DNA of 44,491 nucleotides, from contig JAEYXQ010000053.1 in assembly GCA_023431205.1 (NCBI GenBank), positions 1 through 44,491 on the forward strand. Direction: 5' to 3'. This stretch comes from Pseudomonadota bacterium (GTDB lineage: Bacteria > Pseudomonadota > Alphaproteobacteria > Rhizobiales > Devosiaceae). A program made the position numbers and the translations under genes. Positions 22,250 through 30,988 of the stretch are shown here, piece by piece. Position 1 is the stretch's first letter, and each line of letters starts with the position of its first letter. Below the pieces are notes generated by a model. The model did no database searches. It was not told the origin of the DNA and saw only the letters and a list, made by a program, of their open reading frames with translations.

Positions 22250-22712
22250 GGCGGACAGGGAGCCATTGCTCGCCATCGTCGCGCCGGTGCTTCGCGCCGG
22301 GGAGACCTACGCGATCGCAACCGACCTCGACGATGCGGGGGTGCTCGCCTACTGGCTGGAGCCGCGGCACGAGGTGTTCGTCGCCGAAGACGGTGGCGAG
22401 ATGCTCGGCACTTACTACCTGATGGCCAACCAGGGCGGTAACGGCAGCCATGTTGCCAATTGCGGGTATATGACCGCTGCCGCAGCGCAAGGGCGCGGAG
22501 TGGCGCGCGCCATGTGCGAGCATTCCATCGAGCGGGCAAAGCAACGCGGTTTCCGCGCCATGCAGTTCAACCACGTGGTATCGACCAACACCCGCGCCGT
22601 GGCGCTGTGGCAGTCGCTCGGGTTCCAGATCGCCGGGACGCTGCCGGGCGCCTTTCGGCACCCGGTGCATGGATATGTCGACAGCTATGTGATGTTCCGG
22701 TCGCTGCTCTAG
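22227..22712 (+). CDS. GNAT-family N-acetyltransferase
   Basis: A 161-residue acetyl-CoA-dependent acetyltransferase. The start MQVRPATEADREPLLAI, the acetyl-CoA loop AAAAQGRGVARAMCEHSIERAKQRG near 92-116 and NTRAVALWQSLGFQIAGTLPGAF near 128-150 follow the GNAT pattern. The substrate is unknown; phosphinothricin-, amino-acid- and protein-acetylating relatives have the same appearance. Two ATGs stand together; the second (22227) is taken because GGAG lies 7 bases before it. It overlaps the end of the MFS gene by 23 bases, so the two are probably translated together. Confidence 0.86.
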   Translation: MQVRPATEADREPLLAIVAPVLRAGETYAIATDLDDAGVLAYWLEPRHEVFVAEDGGEMLGTYYLMANQGGNGSHVANCGYMTAAAAQGRGVARAMCEHSIERAKQRGFRAMQFNHVVSTNTRAVALWQSLGFQIAGTLPGAFRHPVHGYVDSYVMFRSLL

Positions 22713-22722
22713 CAGCGCACCG

Positions 22723-24144
22723 TCAGTCCTTGCCGAGAGTGGACGGCCACGTGCCGTGGAGATCACCTCCGCGGCCTTCGATCTCGAAGCCATGGGCGCC
22801 GAAGAAGTCGCGCTGGCCCTGGATGAGATTGGCGGTGCCCTGTGCCTGACGGTAGCTGTCGAAATAGCTGAGCGCAGCCGACAGGCAGATCATCGGAAAT
22901 TCGCCGAGAGCTGCGGCCGAGACCACCTTGCGCAGATGCGGGTGAGCTTCCTTCATCAGGTCGACGAAGTCCGGCACGACGAGGAGGTTGACGTTTCCGC
23001 CCTTCTCGTAGGCCGCGGACATCTGGTCTAGGAAGCGCGAGCGGATGATGCAGCCGGCGCGCCAGATCTTGGCGATGGTGGCAAGCGGCAGGTTCCAGCT
23101 GTTCTCCTCACTGGCCTTGGCGATGACCGCAAAGCCCTGGGCGTAGGAGACGATCTTGCCGGCGAGCAGCGCCTGCTCGAGGTCGGCCAGGGTCACGTCT
23201 GTCCGAGCACGGCTCGGCTTGCCGTAGATGCCTTCGGCGGCGACGCGCTCAGCCTTGCGGGACGAGATCGAGCGGGCGGCGACGGCGCCCTCGATGGCGG
23301 TTGCCGGCACGCCCATCTGCTGGGCTGCGATGGCCGACCAGACGCCGGTGCCCTTCTGGCCGGCCTTGTCGAGGATGAGCTCAACCAGCGGCTTGCCGGT
23401 CTGCTCGTCGACAGCGTCGAGGACGTGGCCGGTGATCTCGATGAGGTAGGAGTTGAGCGGACCCTTGTTCCACTCCTTGAAGACTTCGGCGCAAGCCTTT
23501 GGATCCATGCCCAGACCATCGCGCATGACGCCGTAGATCTCGGCGATCATCTGCATGTCGCCGTATTCGATGCCGTTGTGGATGGTCTTGACGAAGTGAC
23601 CGGCGCCGCCTTCGCCGAGATAGGCGCAGCAGCTTTCGCCCTTGAACTTGGCAGCGATGGCGGTCAGCACCGCCTCGGCATTGTGCCACTGCTCCTTGGA
23701 GCCCCCGACCATGATGGAGGGGCCGTGGCGGGCGCCCTCTTCGCCGCCGGAGACCCCGACGCCGAGATAGCCGATGCCCTTGGGCTTGAGATAGTCGAAG
23801 CGGCGCTGGGTGTCGGTGAACAGCGAGTTGCCGCATTCGATGATGGCGTCGCCGGCTTCAAGATGCGGCAGCAACTGCTCGATCATCGCATCGACCGGAG
23901 CGCCGGCCTTGACCATGATGATGATGGAGCGCGGGCGTTTCACCGTCTGGACGAAATCGGCGAGGTCGTACTTGGCGATGGTACGGCCGTCGAGGCCCTG
24001 CTCCTTGGCCTCGGCGAGGAACTCGTCGATGCGACCCGAGGAGCGGTTGTGGACAGCGATCGTGTAGCCTTTCTCGGCGATGTTGAGCGCGAGGTTCGAA
24101 CCCATCACCGCAAGGCCGATAAGGCCGATATCCGCTGTCGACAT
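22723..24144 (-). CDS. gnd: 6-phosphogluconate dehydrogenase, decarboxylating
   Basis: Oxidises 6-phosphogluconate to ribulose 5-phosphate and CO2 with NADP+. It has 473 residues, the long form. The NADP motif GLAVMGSNLALNI is at 9-21, the substrate segment GVSGGEEGARHGPSIMVGG at about 128-146 and the catalytic lysine in HFVKTIHNGIEYGDMQ near 183. The ATG at 24144 has AAGGA 8 bases upstream; a longer frame has none. It is divergent from gluconate 5-dehydrogenase and gluconokinase genes, which channel gluconate to its substrate. Confidence 0.95.
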   Translation of the reverse strand: MSTADIGLIGLAVMGSNLALNIAEKGYTIAVHNRSSGRIDEFLAEAKEQGLDGRTIAKYDLADFVQTVKRPRSIIIMVKAGAPVDAMIEQLLPHLEAGDAIIECGNSLFTDTQRRFDYLKPKGIGYLGVGVSGGEEGARHGPSIMVGGSKEQWHNAEAVLTAIAAKFKGESCCAYLGEGGAGHFVKTIHNGIEYGDMQMIAEIYGVMRDGLGMDPKACAEVFKEWNKGPLNSYLIEITGHVLDAVDEQTGKPLVELILDKAGQKGTGVWSAIAAQQMGVPATAIEGAVAARSISSRKAERVAAEGIYGKPSRARTDVTLADLEQALLAGKIVSYAQGFAVIAKASEENSWNLPLATIAKIWRAGCIIRSRFLDQMSAAYEKGGNVNLLVVPDFVDLMKEAHPHLRKVVSAAALGEFPMICLSAALSYFDSYRQAQGTANLIQGQRDFFGAHGFEIEGRGGDLHGTWPSTLGKD

Positions 24145-24343
24145 GCGAGCAGTCCTTCTGAAGTCACAACAATCCAATGGACGCGAGGGTTTGGCTCACG
24201 CGGGGCGACCTGACCACAAAGCCGCTGCTGACGGAAGCCACCGCAGGGGAAATTTTGAGCCGATCGGCGGCCTTGTATGGAAGAAGCTGTTGCCAGCGCA
24301 AGCCCTCCCTCATACGGTCGGGCTCATTCTTTCGGAGCATTCG

Positions 24344-25108
24344 ATGACCTCATCTTTCGATCTGACCGGCCGGCGCGCGATGGTCACCGGCTCCAGCCGA
24401 GGCTTGGGCTTCGCCATGGCCAAGGCGCTAGCTGCGTCCGGTGCCGAGATCGTGTTGAACGGGCGCGCCCCCGAAGCACTGGGGGCGGCTGCAGACGAAC
24501 TCGCCCGCGCCGGCGCGATGGTGAAGGCGCTGGCCTTCGACGTCACCAGCGAAGACAGCGTCAGCGAGGCCATCGAGCACTGCACCAGCGAGATCGGGCC
24601 CATCGATATCCTGGTGAACAATGCCGGCCAGCAGGTGCGTGGCCCGCTCGAGGAGTTCCCGGTCGACAAGTTCGAGCAGTTGCTGACCACCCATGTCACC
24701 GCCACCTTCATGGTCAGCAAGGCGGTGGTGAAGCGCATGATGGAGCGGCGGTTCGGCCGCATCGTCAACATCTGCTCCATCGTGACCAATGTCGCTCGTC
24801 CGACGGCAACGCCCTACGCCGCCGCCAAGGCAGCCGTGGGCAACCTAACGCGCGGCATGGCGACGGAATGGGCCAAGTACGGCATCAACGTCAACGCGCT
24901 GGCTCCGGGCTACTTCAGGACCGACCTCAACGCGACGCTGATCGCCGACCCCGAGTTCAATGCCTGGGTGGAAAAGCGCACGCCCATGGGCCGCTGGGCC
25001 GAGCCGGATGAACTCGGCGGCGCGGTCGTCTTCCTGGCGTCGCCAGCCGCCAGCTTCGTCAATGGCCACATCCTCTATGTGGATGGTGGCTTTACGGCTA
25101 CGGTGTAG
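24344..25108 (+). CDS. Gluconate 5-dehydrogenase-like short-chain dehydrogenase
   Basis: A 254-residue short-chain dehydrogenase that matches the gluconate 5-dehydrogenase (IdnO/Gno) pattern, interconverting gluconate and 5-ketogluconate. The cofactor motif TGSSRGLGFAMA is at about 15-26, NNAGQQVRGPLEEFPVDKFE is typical of the group, and the catalytic Tyr and Lys are in PYAAAKAAV near 156-160. CGGAG stands 8 bases before the ATG at 24344; the frame continues upstream but overlaps gnd. Only two bases separate its stop from gluconokinase, so they form one unit. Confidence 0.88.
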   Translation: MTSSFDLTGRRAMVTGSSRGLGFAMAKALAASGAEIVLNGRAPEALGAAADELARAGAMVKALAFDVTSEDSVSEAIEHCTSEIGPIDILVNNAGQQVRGPLEEFPVDKFEQLLTTHVTATFMVSKAVVKRMMERRFGRIVNICSIVTNVARPTATPYAAAKAAVGNLTRGMATEWAKYGINVNALAPGYFRTDLNATLIADPEFNAWVEKRTPMGRWAEPDELGGAVVFLASPAASFVNGHILYVDGGFTATV

Positions 25109-25110
25109 CC

Positions 25111-25653
25111 ATGACCCTGGTTTCTGCACGAATAGTCATTGTCATGGGCGTCAGCGGGTCCGGCAAGTCGACCACCGGTCAGGCTATCGCCCGGCAGCTG
25201 CATGCCCCATTCCTGGATGGGGACCAGTTCCATCCGCCGGCCAATGTCGAGAAGATGCGGGCCGGCACGCCGCTGACCGATGAGGACCGGTGGCCATGGC
25301 TCGAGCGGCTGGCGCAGGCGCTTCGGGAAGCGGCCGAGCCCAAGGGCGTCGCGGTCGGCGCCTGTTCGGCGCTGCGGCGGATCTACCGCGACTACCTGGT
25401 GGAAAAGGCCGGCGAGCCGATTCTGTTCGTCTACCTGGACGGCAGCAAGGAACTGATCGCCTCGCGCATGGCGACCCGGCAGCACGAATACATGCCGGCA
25501 GCGCTGCTCGACAGTCAGTTCGCTACGCTGGAGGTGCCTGATCCCGCGGTCGAGAACGTCATGGTGGTTCCCATAACCGACAGCGTCGACAAGATCACGC
25601 GGGCGGTGCTGAAGAACCTCGAGCATCTGAAGAGCTTCCGGCGCTGGCAGTAG
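25111..25653 (+). CDS. gntK: Gluconokinase
   Basis: Phosphorylates gluconate to 6-phosphogluconate, the substrate of gnd on the other side of the cluster. It has 180 residues of the FGGY-unrelated P-loop type. The Walker A motif MGVSGSGKST is at 12-21, the substrate block FLDGDQFHPPANVEKMRAGTPLTDEDRWPWL at 34-64 and ACSALRRIYRDYLV near 84-97. It has no transporter gene next to it, so gluconate may be taken up from elsewhere or formed internally. Confidence 0.94.
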   Translation: MTLVSARIVIVMGVSGSGKSTTGQAIARQLHAPFLDGDQFHPPANVEKMRAGTPLTDEDRWPWLERLAQALREAAEPKGVAVGACSALRRIYRDYLVEKAGEPILFVYLDGSKELIASRMATRQHEYMPAALLDSQFATLEVPDPAVENVMVVPITDSVDKITRAVLKNLEHLKSFRRWQ

Positions 25654-25669
25654 TGCGGGGTTCTCCAGG

Positions 25670-26143
25670 TCAGGCAGGTTCTGGCGGACCGTCTGATCGT
25701 GCCAGGCTGGCGTTGAAGTAGCGATCATCGGCCGAGACTTCTTCTCCCACCCAAGGCGGCAGTTGCACCTGCTGGTCGGCACTATCGAGCTCGACCTCGG
25801 CGATCACCAGCCCCTGGTGACGGCCCTCGAACACGTCCACTTCCCAGACGAGCCCGCCGAAGGGAACCAGGTGGCGCTGCTTGCCGAGCGTGTGCGGCTC
25901 GGCAATGGTATAGAGCTCCACGGCATCCTCATATGGGATCGGGTACTCGAACTCGGCACGGGAGATTCCCTCCATAGCGCCCTTGAGGGTCAGAACGGCC
26001 CGTTGGTCGTCCAGGAGCCTCACGCGCACCGTCGCCTTGCTGTTGGAGGAGAGATAGCCCTGCCGGATGGTGAGCGTCTGCGTGACCAGCGGCCGCCACC
26101 TATCGGAGGTCACCAGAAACTTGCGCTCGATCTCACGTCCCAT
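25670..26143 (-). CDS. CYTH-domain protein (tunnel triphosphatase fold)
   Basis: A 157-residue CYTH protein. The defining ExExK is at Glu4-Glu6-Lys8 (REIERKFLV), followed by strands rich in Arg/Lys/Glu facing the tunnel (IRQGYLS, TVRVRLLDDQRAVLTLKG, EFEYPI, VWEVDVFEG, VIAEVELDS). This fold hydrolyses inorganic triphosphate, thiamine triphosphate or ATP (adenylate cyclase) depending on the member. It starts immediately after the stop of the CHAD gene with no base between. CYTH and CHAD are often fused in one protein; here they are separate but adjacent. Confidence 0.9.
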   Translation of the reverse strand: MGREIERKFLVTSDRWRPLVTQTLTIRQGYLSSNSKATVRVRLLDDQRAVLTLKGAMEGISRAEFEYPIPYEDAVELYTIAEPHTLGKQRHLVPFGGLVWEVDVFEGRHQGLVIAEVELDSADQQVQLPPWVGEEVSADDRYFNASLARSDGPPEPA

Positions 26144-27034
26144 TCAACGCTCCGGCAACAGACGCCAATAGGCCGCGAAGCGGTCGCGCAAGGCCCCTGC
26201 CCGTTCGGCCGTCACCTGCGCGCCCAACTGCAGGGCCGCCTTGGCAAGATCATGCTGGCGCTTTACGACGGCTGCATGAACGCGGTCCACCACTGCCCTC
26301 TCCACGGTCCCGTCGCCGGAGTCGAGCCGCTCCGAGAGGACGGCGAGGTTGTGGTGGTCACCCAGATTCTGGCCCAGCTTGTCCAGGGTGTTTCGTTGCG
26401 GCGACAGGGAGTCGGGAGCCGTCCGTTCCAGTAGCGTCACGTGGTGCCAGTGGTACTTCACCGCCTTTCGACACTCGTGCAGGTCTTCGGCATTGCCGGA
26501 GCGAGAGGCAGTGGCGAAATCCTCACGCAGGGTTCTGTAGGTTGTCTCGAGGCCGTCCTCCAGCAGCCCGAAGCCGCTGCCGTCGAGCTCCCAGTCGGCG
26601 ATCCGATCGCGCAGCGGGCGCATTCGGGCGGTGAAATCTTCCAGGACAGCACGGCCATGCGGCTCCGACATCGCACCTTCCGGCGGCTGCAGCAAGGCGC
26701 GGACGGCTTCCCGGTCTTCCACGGACAGGGACAACGCGCCTTCGGCAACCAGGGCATCAAAGGTATCGAGCACCACTCTGGCGTCGCGGCTGCCGGAGAG
26801 TTCGGCCGCAGCATCGCGGATGGTGGCGTTCTCGCGAGAGTAGCCATCGAACACCGGGCGGATAAGCCGGAGCAGGCCCCGCAGTCGCTTGCATCGACGC
26901 CGGATGCGGTGGACCGTGGCATCGAAGCCTTCCGCCATTTCCTCCGCGTCTGCCAGCGCTTTGTCAGCCTGCTCGAGGGCGATGCGACGGATCTGGCCGG
27001 CTGTGTCGTTGCGGGTGCTGAAGGCGAACGCCAT
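26144..27034 (-). CDS. CHAD-domain protein, probable polyphosphate binder
   Basis: A 296-residue all-helical CHAD protein. The two halves each carry conserved His and basic residues that line the polyphosphate-binding groove: VHRIRRRCKRLRGLLRLIRPVF near 38-59, and LHECRKAVKYHWHHVTLLE near 199-217. CHAD domains bind polyphosphate and are found on polyphosphate granules. The ATG at 27034 is chosen; the frame can be extended through ogt but that part is a shadow. Ogt ends 5 bases upstream and CYTH begins 0 bases downstream, so the three form one unit on the minus strand. Confidence 0.88.
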   Translation of the reverse strand: MAFAFSTRNDTAGQIRRIALEQADKALADAEEMAEGFDATVHRIRRRCKRLRGLLRLIRPVFDGYSRENATIRDAAAELSGSRDARVVLDTFDALVAEGALSLSVEDREAVRALLQPPEGAMSEPHGRAVLEDFTARMRPLRDRIADWELDGSGFGLLEDGLETTYRTLREDFATASRSGNAEDLHECRKAVKYHWHHVTLLERTAPDSLSPQRNTLDKLGQNLGDHHNLAVLSERLDSGDGTVERAVVDRVHAAVVKRQHDLAKAALQLGAQVTAERAGALRDRFAAYWRLLPER

Positions 27035-27039
27035 GATCG

Positions 27040-27570
27040 CTAGAAGTCCAGTGCGAGTTGGCCTGCCGGAGCAGCGCTGGTGCGGGCGCCCTCCAGCAGG
27101 AGGAGATGCCGTTTGCTGGCACCACCACCGGGCGCGGAGAAGCCGCCGAGACTGCCGTTGGCGCCGAGGACCCGATGACAGGGAATGATCAACGGAATGG
27201 GGTTGGCTCCCATCGCCTGCCCCACAGCGCGCGACAGGCCGACATCGCCAAGCTGGCGGGCCATGGCGCCGTAAGTGGTTGTTCCGCCATAGCCAATTTC
27301 TGCCAGCAGGCCATAGGCGCGGCGGTGGAACTCGGGTAGACCGGTGAGGTCGAGCGGCACGGATGCAAAGTCCACCCGCTCGCCGTCGGCGTAACGCTGG
27401 ATCAGCTGGATGACTTCTAGGATGCGCGGCGGCGGGTCGGCCGGTGCGCCGTCGAGGTGCTGGCGGAGGCGATCGGGATCGCTGTTGGGCAGCAGGAGGC
27501 GGCACACACCGGCGTCGGTCCAGCCGATGCCGAACTCACCCAGGGCTGTGGAGAATACCGCCGTTTGCAT
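27040..27570 (-). CDS. ogt: Methylated-DNA-protein-cysteine methyltransferase
   Basis: Repairs O6-alkylguanine by irreversible transfer to its own cysteine. It has 176 residues, the stand-alone Ogt/AGT size. The acceptor is Cys131 in LIIPCHRVLGANGSLGGF, preceded by the DNA-recognition helix RAVGQAMGANP at about 114-124 and TTYGAMARQLG at 98-108. It lacks an Ada regulatory domain. It heads the unit with CHAD and CYTH, an unusual mix of DNA repair and phosphate-polymer proteins. A short palindrome GTTAG-C-CTAAC lies 9 bases before its start at 27579-27589. Confidence 0.93.
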   Translation of the reverse strand: MQTAVFSTALGEFGIGWTDAGVCRLLLPNSDPDRLRQHLDGAPADPPPRILEVIQLIQRYADGERVDFASVPLDLTGLPEFHRRAYGLLAEIGYGGTTTYGAMARQLGDVGLSRAVGQAMGANPIPLIIPCHRVLGANGSLGGFSAPGGGASKRHLLLLEGARTSAAPAGQLALDF

Positions 27571-27595
27571 GCAGAGAGGTTAGCCTAACGGCTTG

Positions 27596-27626
27596 AAAAA
27601 GAAAGGGCCGCTCGGTGGAGCGACCC
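27596..27626 (-). terminator. Rho-independent terminator of csbD
   Basis: On the minus strand GGGTCGCTC pairs with GAGCGGCCC (one mismatch) around a 4-base loop, followed by TTTCTTTTT. It is 8 bases beyond the csbD stop. Confidence 0.8.
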
Positions 27627-27633
27627 CTTCGTG

Positions 27634-27816
27634 CTAGTGCTTGAGGGCGTCGCGGACGCCTTCCTTGGCCTGGCCGACCTTTTGCTGCAGTTTGCCTTCG
27701 GCCTTGTCCATTTTGCCTTCAGCCTGCAGCTTTTCGTTACCGGTGAGACCACCGGCTGCGTCTTTCAGGGCACCTTTTGCCTGCTTTCCGGCACCTTTGG
27801 CTTCGTCCTTGTGCAT
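27634..27816 (-). CDS. CsbD family stress protein
   Basis: A 60-residue, very hydrophilic CsbD-like protein: MHKDEAKGAGKQAKGALKDA, then GLTGNEKLQAEGKMDKAEGKLQQKVGQAKEGVRDALK. It consists of lysine- and glutamate-rich amphipathic helices. CsbD proteins are induced by general stress in many bacteria, and their mechanism is unknown. The ATG at 27816 has GGAGGA 8 bases upstream, a near-perfect ribosome site, which suggests high expression. It stands alone with its own terminator. In alphaproteobacteria such genes are often under the EcfG general stress factor; I did not find a convincing EcfG promoter by eye. Confidence 0.9.
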   Translation of the reverse strand: MHKDEAKGAGKQAKGALKDAAGGLTGNEKLQAEGKMDKAEGKLQQKVGQAKEGVRDALKH

Positions 27817-27938
27817 GGCACGTCCTCCGTTGTTGATGGAAGCTAAACCCCCGGGAGCGGTTAGACGTTCCTTCACGACAGCTGGCGCGGCTTTGAGCCG
27901 GCGCAACATTCTGCTAGAGCCCGGCAGTGACCGGACCC

Positions 27939-28598
27939 ATGCCCACCCTTCTCGACTACCGCCCGCCGATGGAGCCCTATCTCGGTGTGCTCCACATCGA
28001 CGACGACATCCTTGTCGTCGACAAGCAGAGCGGGCTGCTCACCGTACCGGGCAAGGACCCGTCGCTGTGGGACTGCGTCGAGCATCGCGCTCGCCAGACG
28101 TGGCCGACGGCGGGGGTCGTGCACCGGCTCGACAAGGATACGTCAGGCGTGCTGGTGCTGGCACTGAACAAGCGCGCCCATGGCCGCATCGGCTCGCAGT
28201 TCGAACACCGCAAGACGACGAAATCCTATGTCGCGCGGGTCGCCGGGGTGATGGAGGCGGATAGCGGGCTGGTCGACCTGCCGCTGGCGACCGACTGGGA
28301 GAACAAGCCGCGCCAGCGCGTGGACCATGAGAACGGCCGGGCTTCGCAGACGGAATGGCGGGTGATGGAGCGCGAGCCGAATGCCACCCGGGTACGGCTG
28401 CACCCGCTTACCGGGCGCACGCACCAGCTCAGAGTGCACATGAAGGCCATCGGCCATGTCATTCTTGGGGATGCCTTTTACGGCGATCCTGAGACGATGG
28501 CAGCGGCCGACCGCCTGCAACTGCACGCGGCCGAACTGGGCTTTACCCACCCCACGACGGGGGAATTCACCACTTTCGTGGCCCCCACCCCGTTCTGA
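27939..28598 (+). CDS. RluA-family RNA pseudouridine synthase
   Basis: Converts uridine to pseudouridine in rRNA and/or tRNA. It has 219 residues, the short RluA/RluC/D catalytic core with no S4 domain, as in RluA (23S U746 and tRNA U32). The catalytic Asp65 is in VHRLDKDTSGVLVLA and the RTHQLRVHMKAIGHVILGD block is present near 166-184. The start is uncertain: ATG at 27939 or in-frame GTG at 27927. It is convergent with the malic enzyme gene with only four bases between the stops. Confidence 0.92.
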   Translation: MPTLLDYRPPMEPYLGVLHIDDDILVVDKQSGLLTVPGKDPSLWDCVEHRARQTWPTAGVVHRLDKDTSGVLVLALNKRAHGRIGSQFEHRKTTKSYVARVAGVMEADSGLVDLPLATDWENKPRQRVDHENGRASQTEWRVMEREPNATRVRLHPLTGRTHQLRVHMKAIGHVILGDAFYGDPETMAAADRLQLHAAELGFTHPTTGEFTTFVAPTPF

Positions 28599-28602
28599 GC
28601 GG

Positions 28603-30885
28603 TCAGCTTTCGCCGAGCGATTCCGTTGCGGCAATCGCGGCCATGTTGACGATGCCGCGGCTGGTGCTCGATGGCGCCAGAATGTGAGCCGGCGACTTCG
28701 TCCCCATCAGGATCGGCCCGACCGAAAGGGCGTGATTCATTTCCTTGAGCAGCGTCATCGACAGGTTCGCCGCGTCGAGGTTGGGGAACAGCAGCAGGTT
28801 GGCTTCGCCGCGCAACACCGTTCCGGGGATATAGCGCTCGCGCAGTTCGCTGTTGAGCGCCAAGTCACCCTGCATCTCGCCTTCGACGATCAGGTTGGGG
28901 TCGATGGCCTTCAGCCGCTGATATACCTCGCGCATCTTTTCGGCGCTCTCGCCGTCGCGCGATCCGAAGTTGGAGTAGCTCAGCAGGGCAATACGCGCTT
29001 CGATGTTGAAGCGCTTGAGGTGATCGCGTGACTGGAGGGCAATCCCGACCAGAGCGTCGGCGGACGGGTTGATGTGAACATAGGTGTCGGCGAGGAAGAA
29101 CACGCCGCGCGGCATGATCAGCATCGACAGAGCCGAGACATCCTGCACACCGTCCTGCAGGCCGATCACCGAGCGAATGTCGCGCACGTGGCGGATATAG
29201 CGCCCCTGCAGACCGCAGATCAGCGCATCGGCCTCGCCCCGCTTCACCGCCAGCGCCCCGATCACCGTGGTGTTGGTGCGCACGATGGTGCGGGCCGTCT
29301 CCGGGGTGACGCCGCTGCGGCCCACCAGGGAGTGGAACAGGGTGACATAGTCGCGGTAACGCGGATCGTCCTCGGGGTTGATGATCTCGAAATCGGTGCC
29401 GGGGCGCAGATGCAGGCCAAAGCGCTCGATGCGCGCCTCGATCACCGACGGGCGACCGATCAGGATGGGGCGGGCGATACGCTCCTCGAGCAGCACCTGG
29501 GTGGCGCGCAGCACGCGCTCGTCCTCGCCATCGGCAAAGGCGATGCGCTGGTTGCGGCCCTGGGCCCGATCGATGATCGGCTTCATCACCAGCCCGGAGC
29601 GGAAGACGAAACGGTTGAGGCTGTGGTGGTAAGCCTCCCAGTCGGTGATGGGGCGCTTGGCGACGCCGCTCTCGACCGCAGCCCGCGCCACGGCAGGCGC
29701 GATTCGCAGGATCAGGCGCTGGTCGAAGGGGTTGGGAATGATGTGGTCCGGCCCGAACACGGCAGGTGCGCCGGACGCGGACACTTCCAGGCCCGGATCA
29801 TGGGCGAGCTTCGCGATGGCACGCACCGCCGCCAGCTTCATCTCCTCGTTAATCGTCGTTGCAGCGACATCGAGTGCGCCGCGGAAGATGAACGGGAAGC
29901 AGAGGACGTTGTTGACCTGGTTCGGGTAGTCCGAGCGCCCGGTACAGACCATGGCGTCCGGTCGCACCTCGCGTGCGACCTCGGGCATAATCTCGGGATT
30001 GGGATTGGCGAGCGCCAGGATCAGCGGACGCGGCCCCATGCGTTCGAGCATCGCGGGAGTCAGTGCGCCGGCGGCGGAAAGACCAAGGAAGATATCGGCG
30101 CCATCGATGACTTCAGCCAGACTCGTGGCATCGCTTTCGCGACGGAACTGCCCGCGCCACTTGTCATTGACGTCGTTGCGCTTGTGGGTAACGAGCCCGT
30201 CCTTGTCGGCCACCCAGATATTCTCGTGGCGGGCGCCAAGCGCCACCAGGACGTTGAGGCAGGCTATGGCCGCAGCGCCTGCCCCGGAGGTGCAGATCTT
30301 CACGTCCTCGATGCGCTTGCCGGCGAGTTCCAGGCCGTTGAGGACCGCGGCACCGACGATGATGGCGGTGCCGTGCTGGTCGTCATGGAACACCGGAATC
30401 GGCATCCGCTCGCGCAGCGCTTCCTCGATGGCAAAGCAGTCGGGTGCCCGGATATCTTCGAGATTGATGCCGCCGAAGGTGGGCCATAGGGGCGCCACTG
30501 CCTCGACGAAGCGGCCGGGATCGAGTTCATCGATTTCGAGGTCGAAGACGTCGATACCGGCGAACTTCTTGAACAGCACGGCCTTGCCTTCCATCACCGG
30601 CTTCGACGCCAGCGCGCCGATATTGCCCAGGCCCAGGACGGCGGTGCCGTTGGAGATCACGGCGACGAGGTTCTGACGCGAGGTATAGCGGGCAACGCTG
30701 TCCGGATCGGCCGCAATCTCCTCACAGGGCGCGGCGACACCGGGCGAATAGGCGAGCGCCAGGTCGCGCTGGTTGCCCAGCGGCTTGATCGGCTGGATCT
30801 CGAGCTTGCCCGGCTTCGGATATTCATGGAAATGCAGGGCCGCTTCGCGCAGGGCCTTGCGCTGCTCGTTGACGTCGGTGCTCAC
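28603..30885 (-). CDS. maeB: NADP-dependent malic enzyme fused to a phosphotransacetylase-like domain
   Basis: Decarboxylates malate to pyruvate with reduction of NADP+. It has 760 residues in the MaeB layout: N-terminal malic domain and NAD(P)-binding domain (about 1-430; YSPGVAAPCEEIA, FHDDQHGTAIIVGAAVLNGLE, GAGAAAIACLN) and a C-terminal domain like phosphate acetyltransferase (about 431-760) that in these enzymes is regulatory. The start is GTG at 30885 after GGGAGAG. It can supply NADPH together with gnd. Confidence 0.94.
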   Translation of the reverse strand: MSTDVNEQRKALREAALHFHEYPKPGKLEIQPIKPLGNQRDLALAYSPGVAAPCEEIAADPDSVARYTSRQNLVAVISNGTAVLGLGNIGALASKPVMEGKAVLFKKFAGIDVFDLEIDELDPGRFVEAVAPLWPTFGGINLEDIRAPDCFAIEEALRERMPIPVFHDDQHGTAIIVGAAVLNGLELAGKRIEDVKICTSGAGAAAIACLNVLVALGARHENIWVADKDGLVTHKRNDVNDKWRGQFRRESDATSLAEVIDGADIFLGLSAAGALTPAMLERMGPRPLILALANPNPEIMPEVAREVRPDAMVCTGRSDYPNQVNNVLCFPFIFRGALDVAATTINEEMKLAAVRAIAKLAHDPGLEVSASGAPAVFGPDHIIPNPFDQRLILRIAPAVARAAVESGVAKRPITDWEAYHHSLNRFVFRSGLVMKPIIDRAQGRNQRIAFADGEDERVLRATQVLLEERIARPILIGRPSVIEARIERFGLHLRPGTDFEIINPEDDPRYRDYVTLFHSLVGRSGVTPETARTIVRTNTTVIGALAVKRGEADALICGLQGRYIRHVRDIRSVIGLQDGVQDVSALSMLIMPRGVFFLADTYVHINPSADALVGIALQSRDHLKRFNIEARIALLSYSNFGSRDGESAEKMREVYQRLKAIDPNLIVEGEMQGDLALNSELRERYIPGTVLRGEANLLLFPNLDAANLSMTLLKEMNHALSVGPILMGTKSPAHILAPSSTSRGIVNMAAIAATESLGES

Positions 30886-30988
30886 GCATTCTCTCCCTTG
30901 CCTGCGCGCTCTCGCGGCAACACAGGCGTGGCGTTGGTGCCATCAAACGGCGCCGATGAAAAGGCAAACTTGCCCTGCCGGGTGGAAC

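Noticed and set aside
24145..24343. Search for a gluconate operator between gnd and the gluconate 5-dehydrogenase gene
   Set aside because: No clear dyad or consensus promoter was visible in this divergent 199-base gap.
29074..30489. A long plus-strand frame opposite maeB
   Set aside because: It lies wholly within malic enzyme and has typical shadow composition (Asp, Gly, His, Arg).
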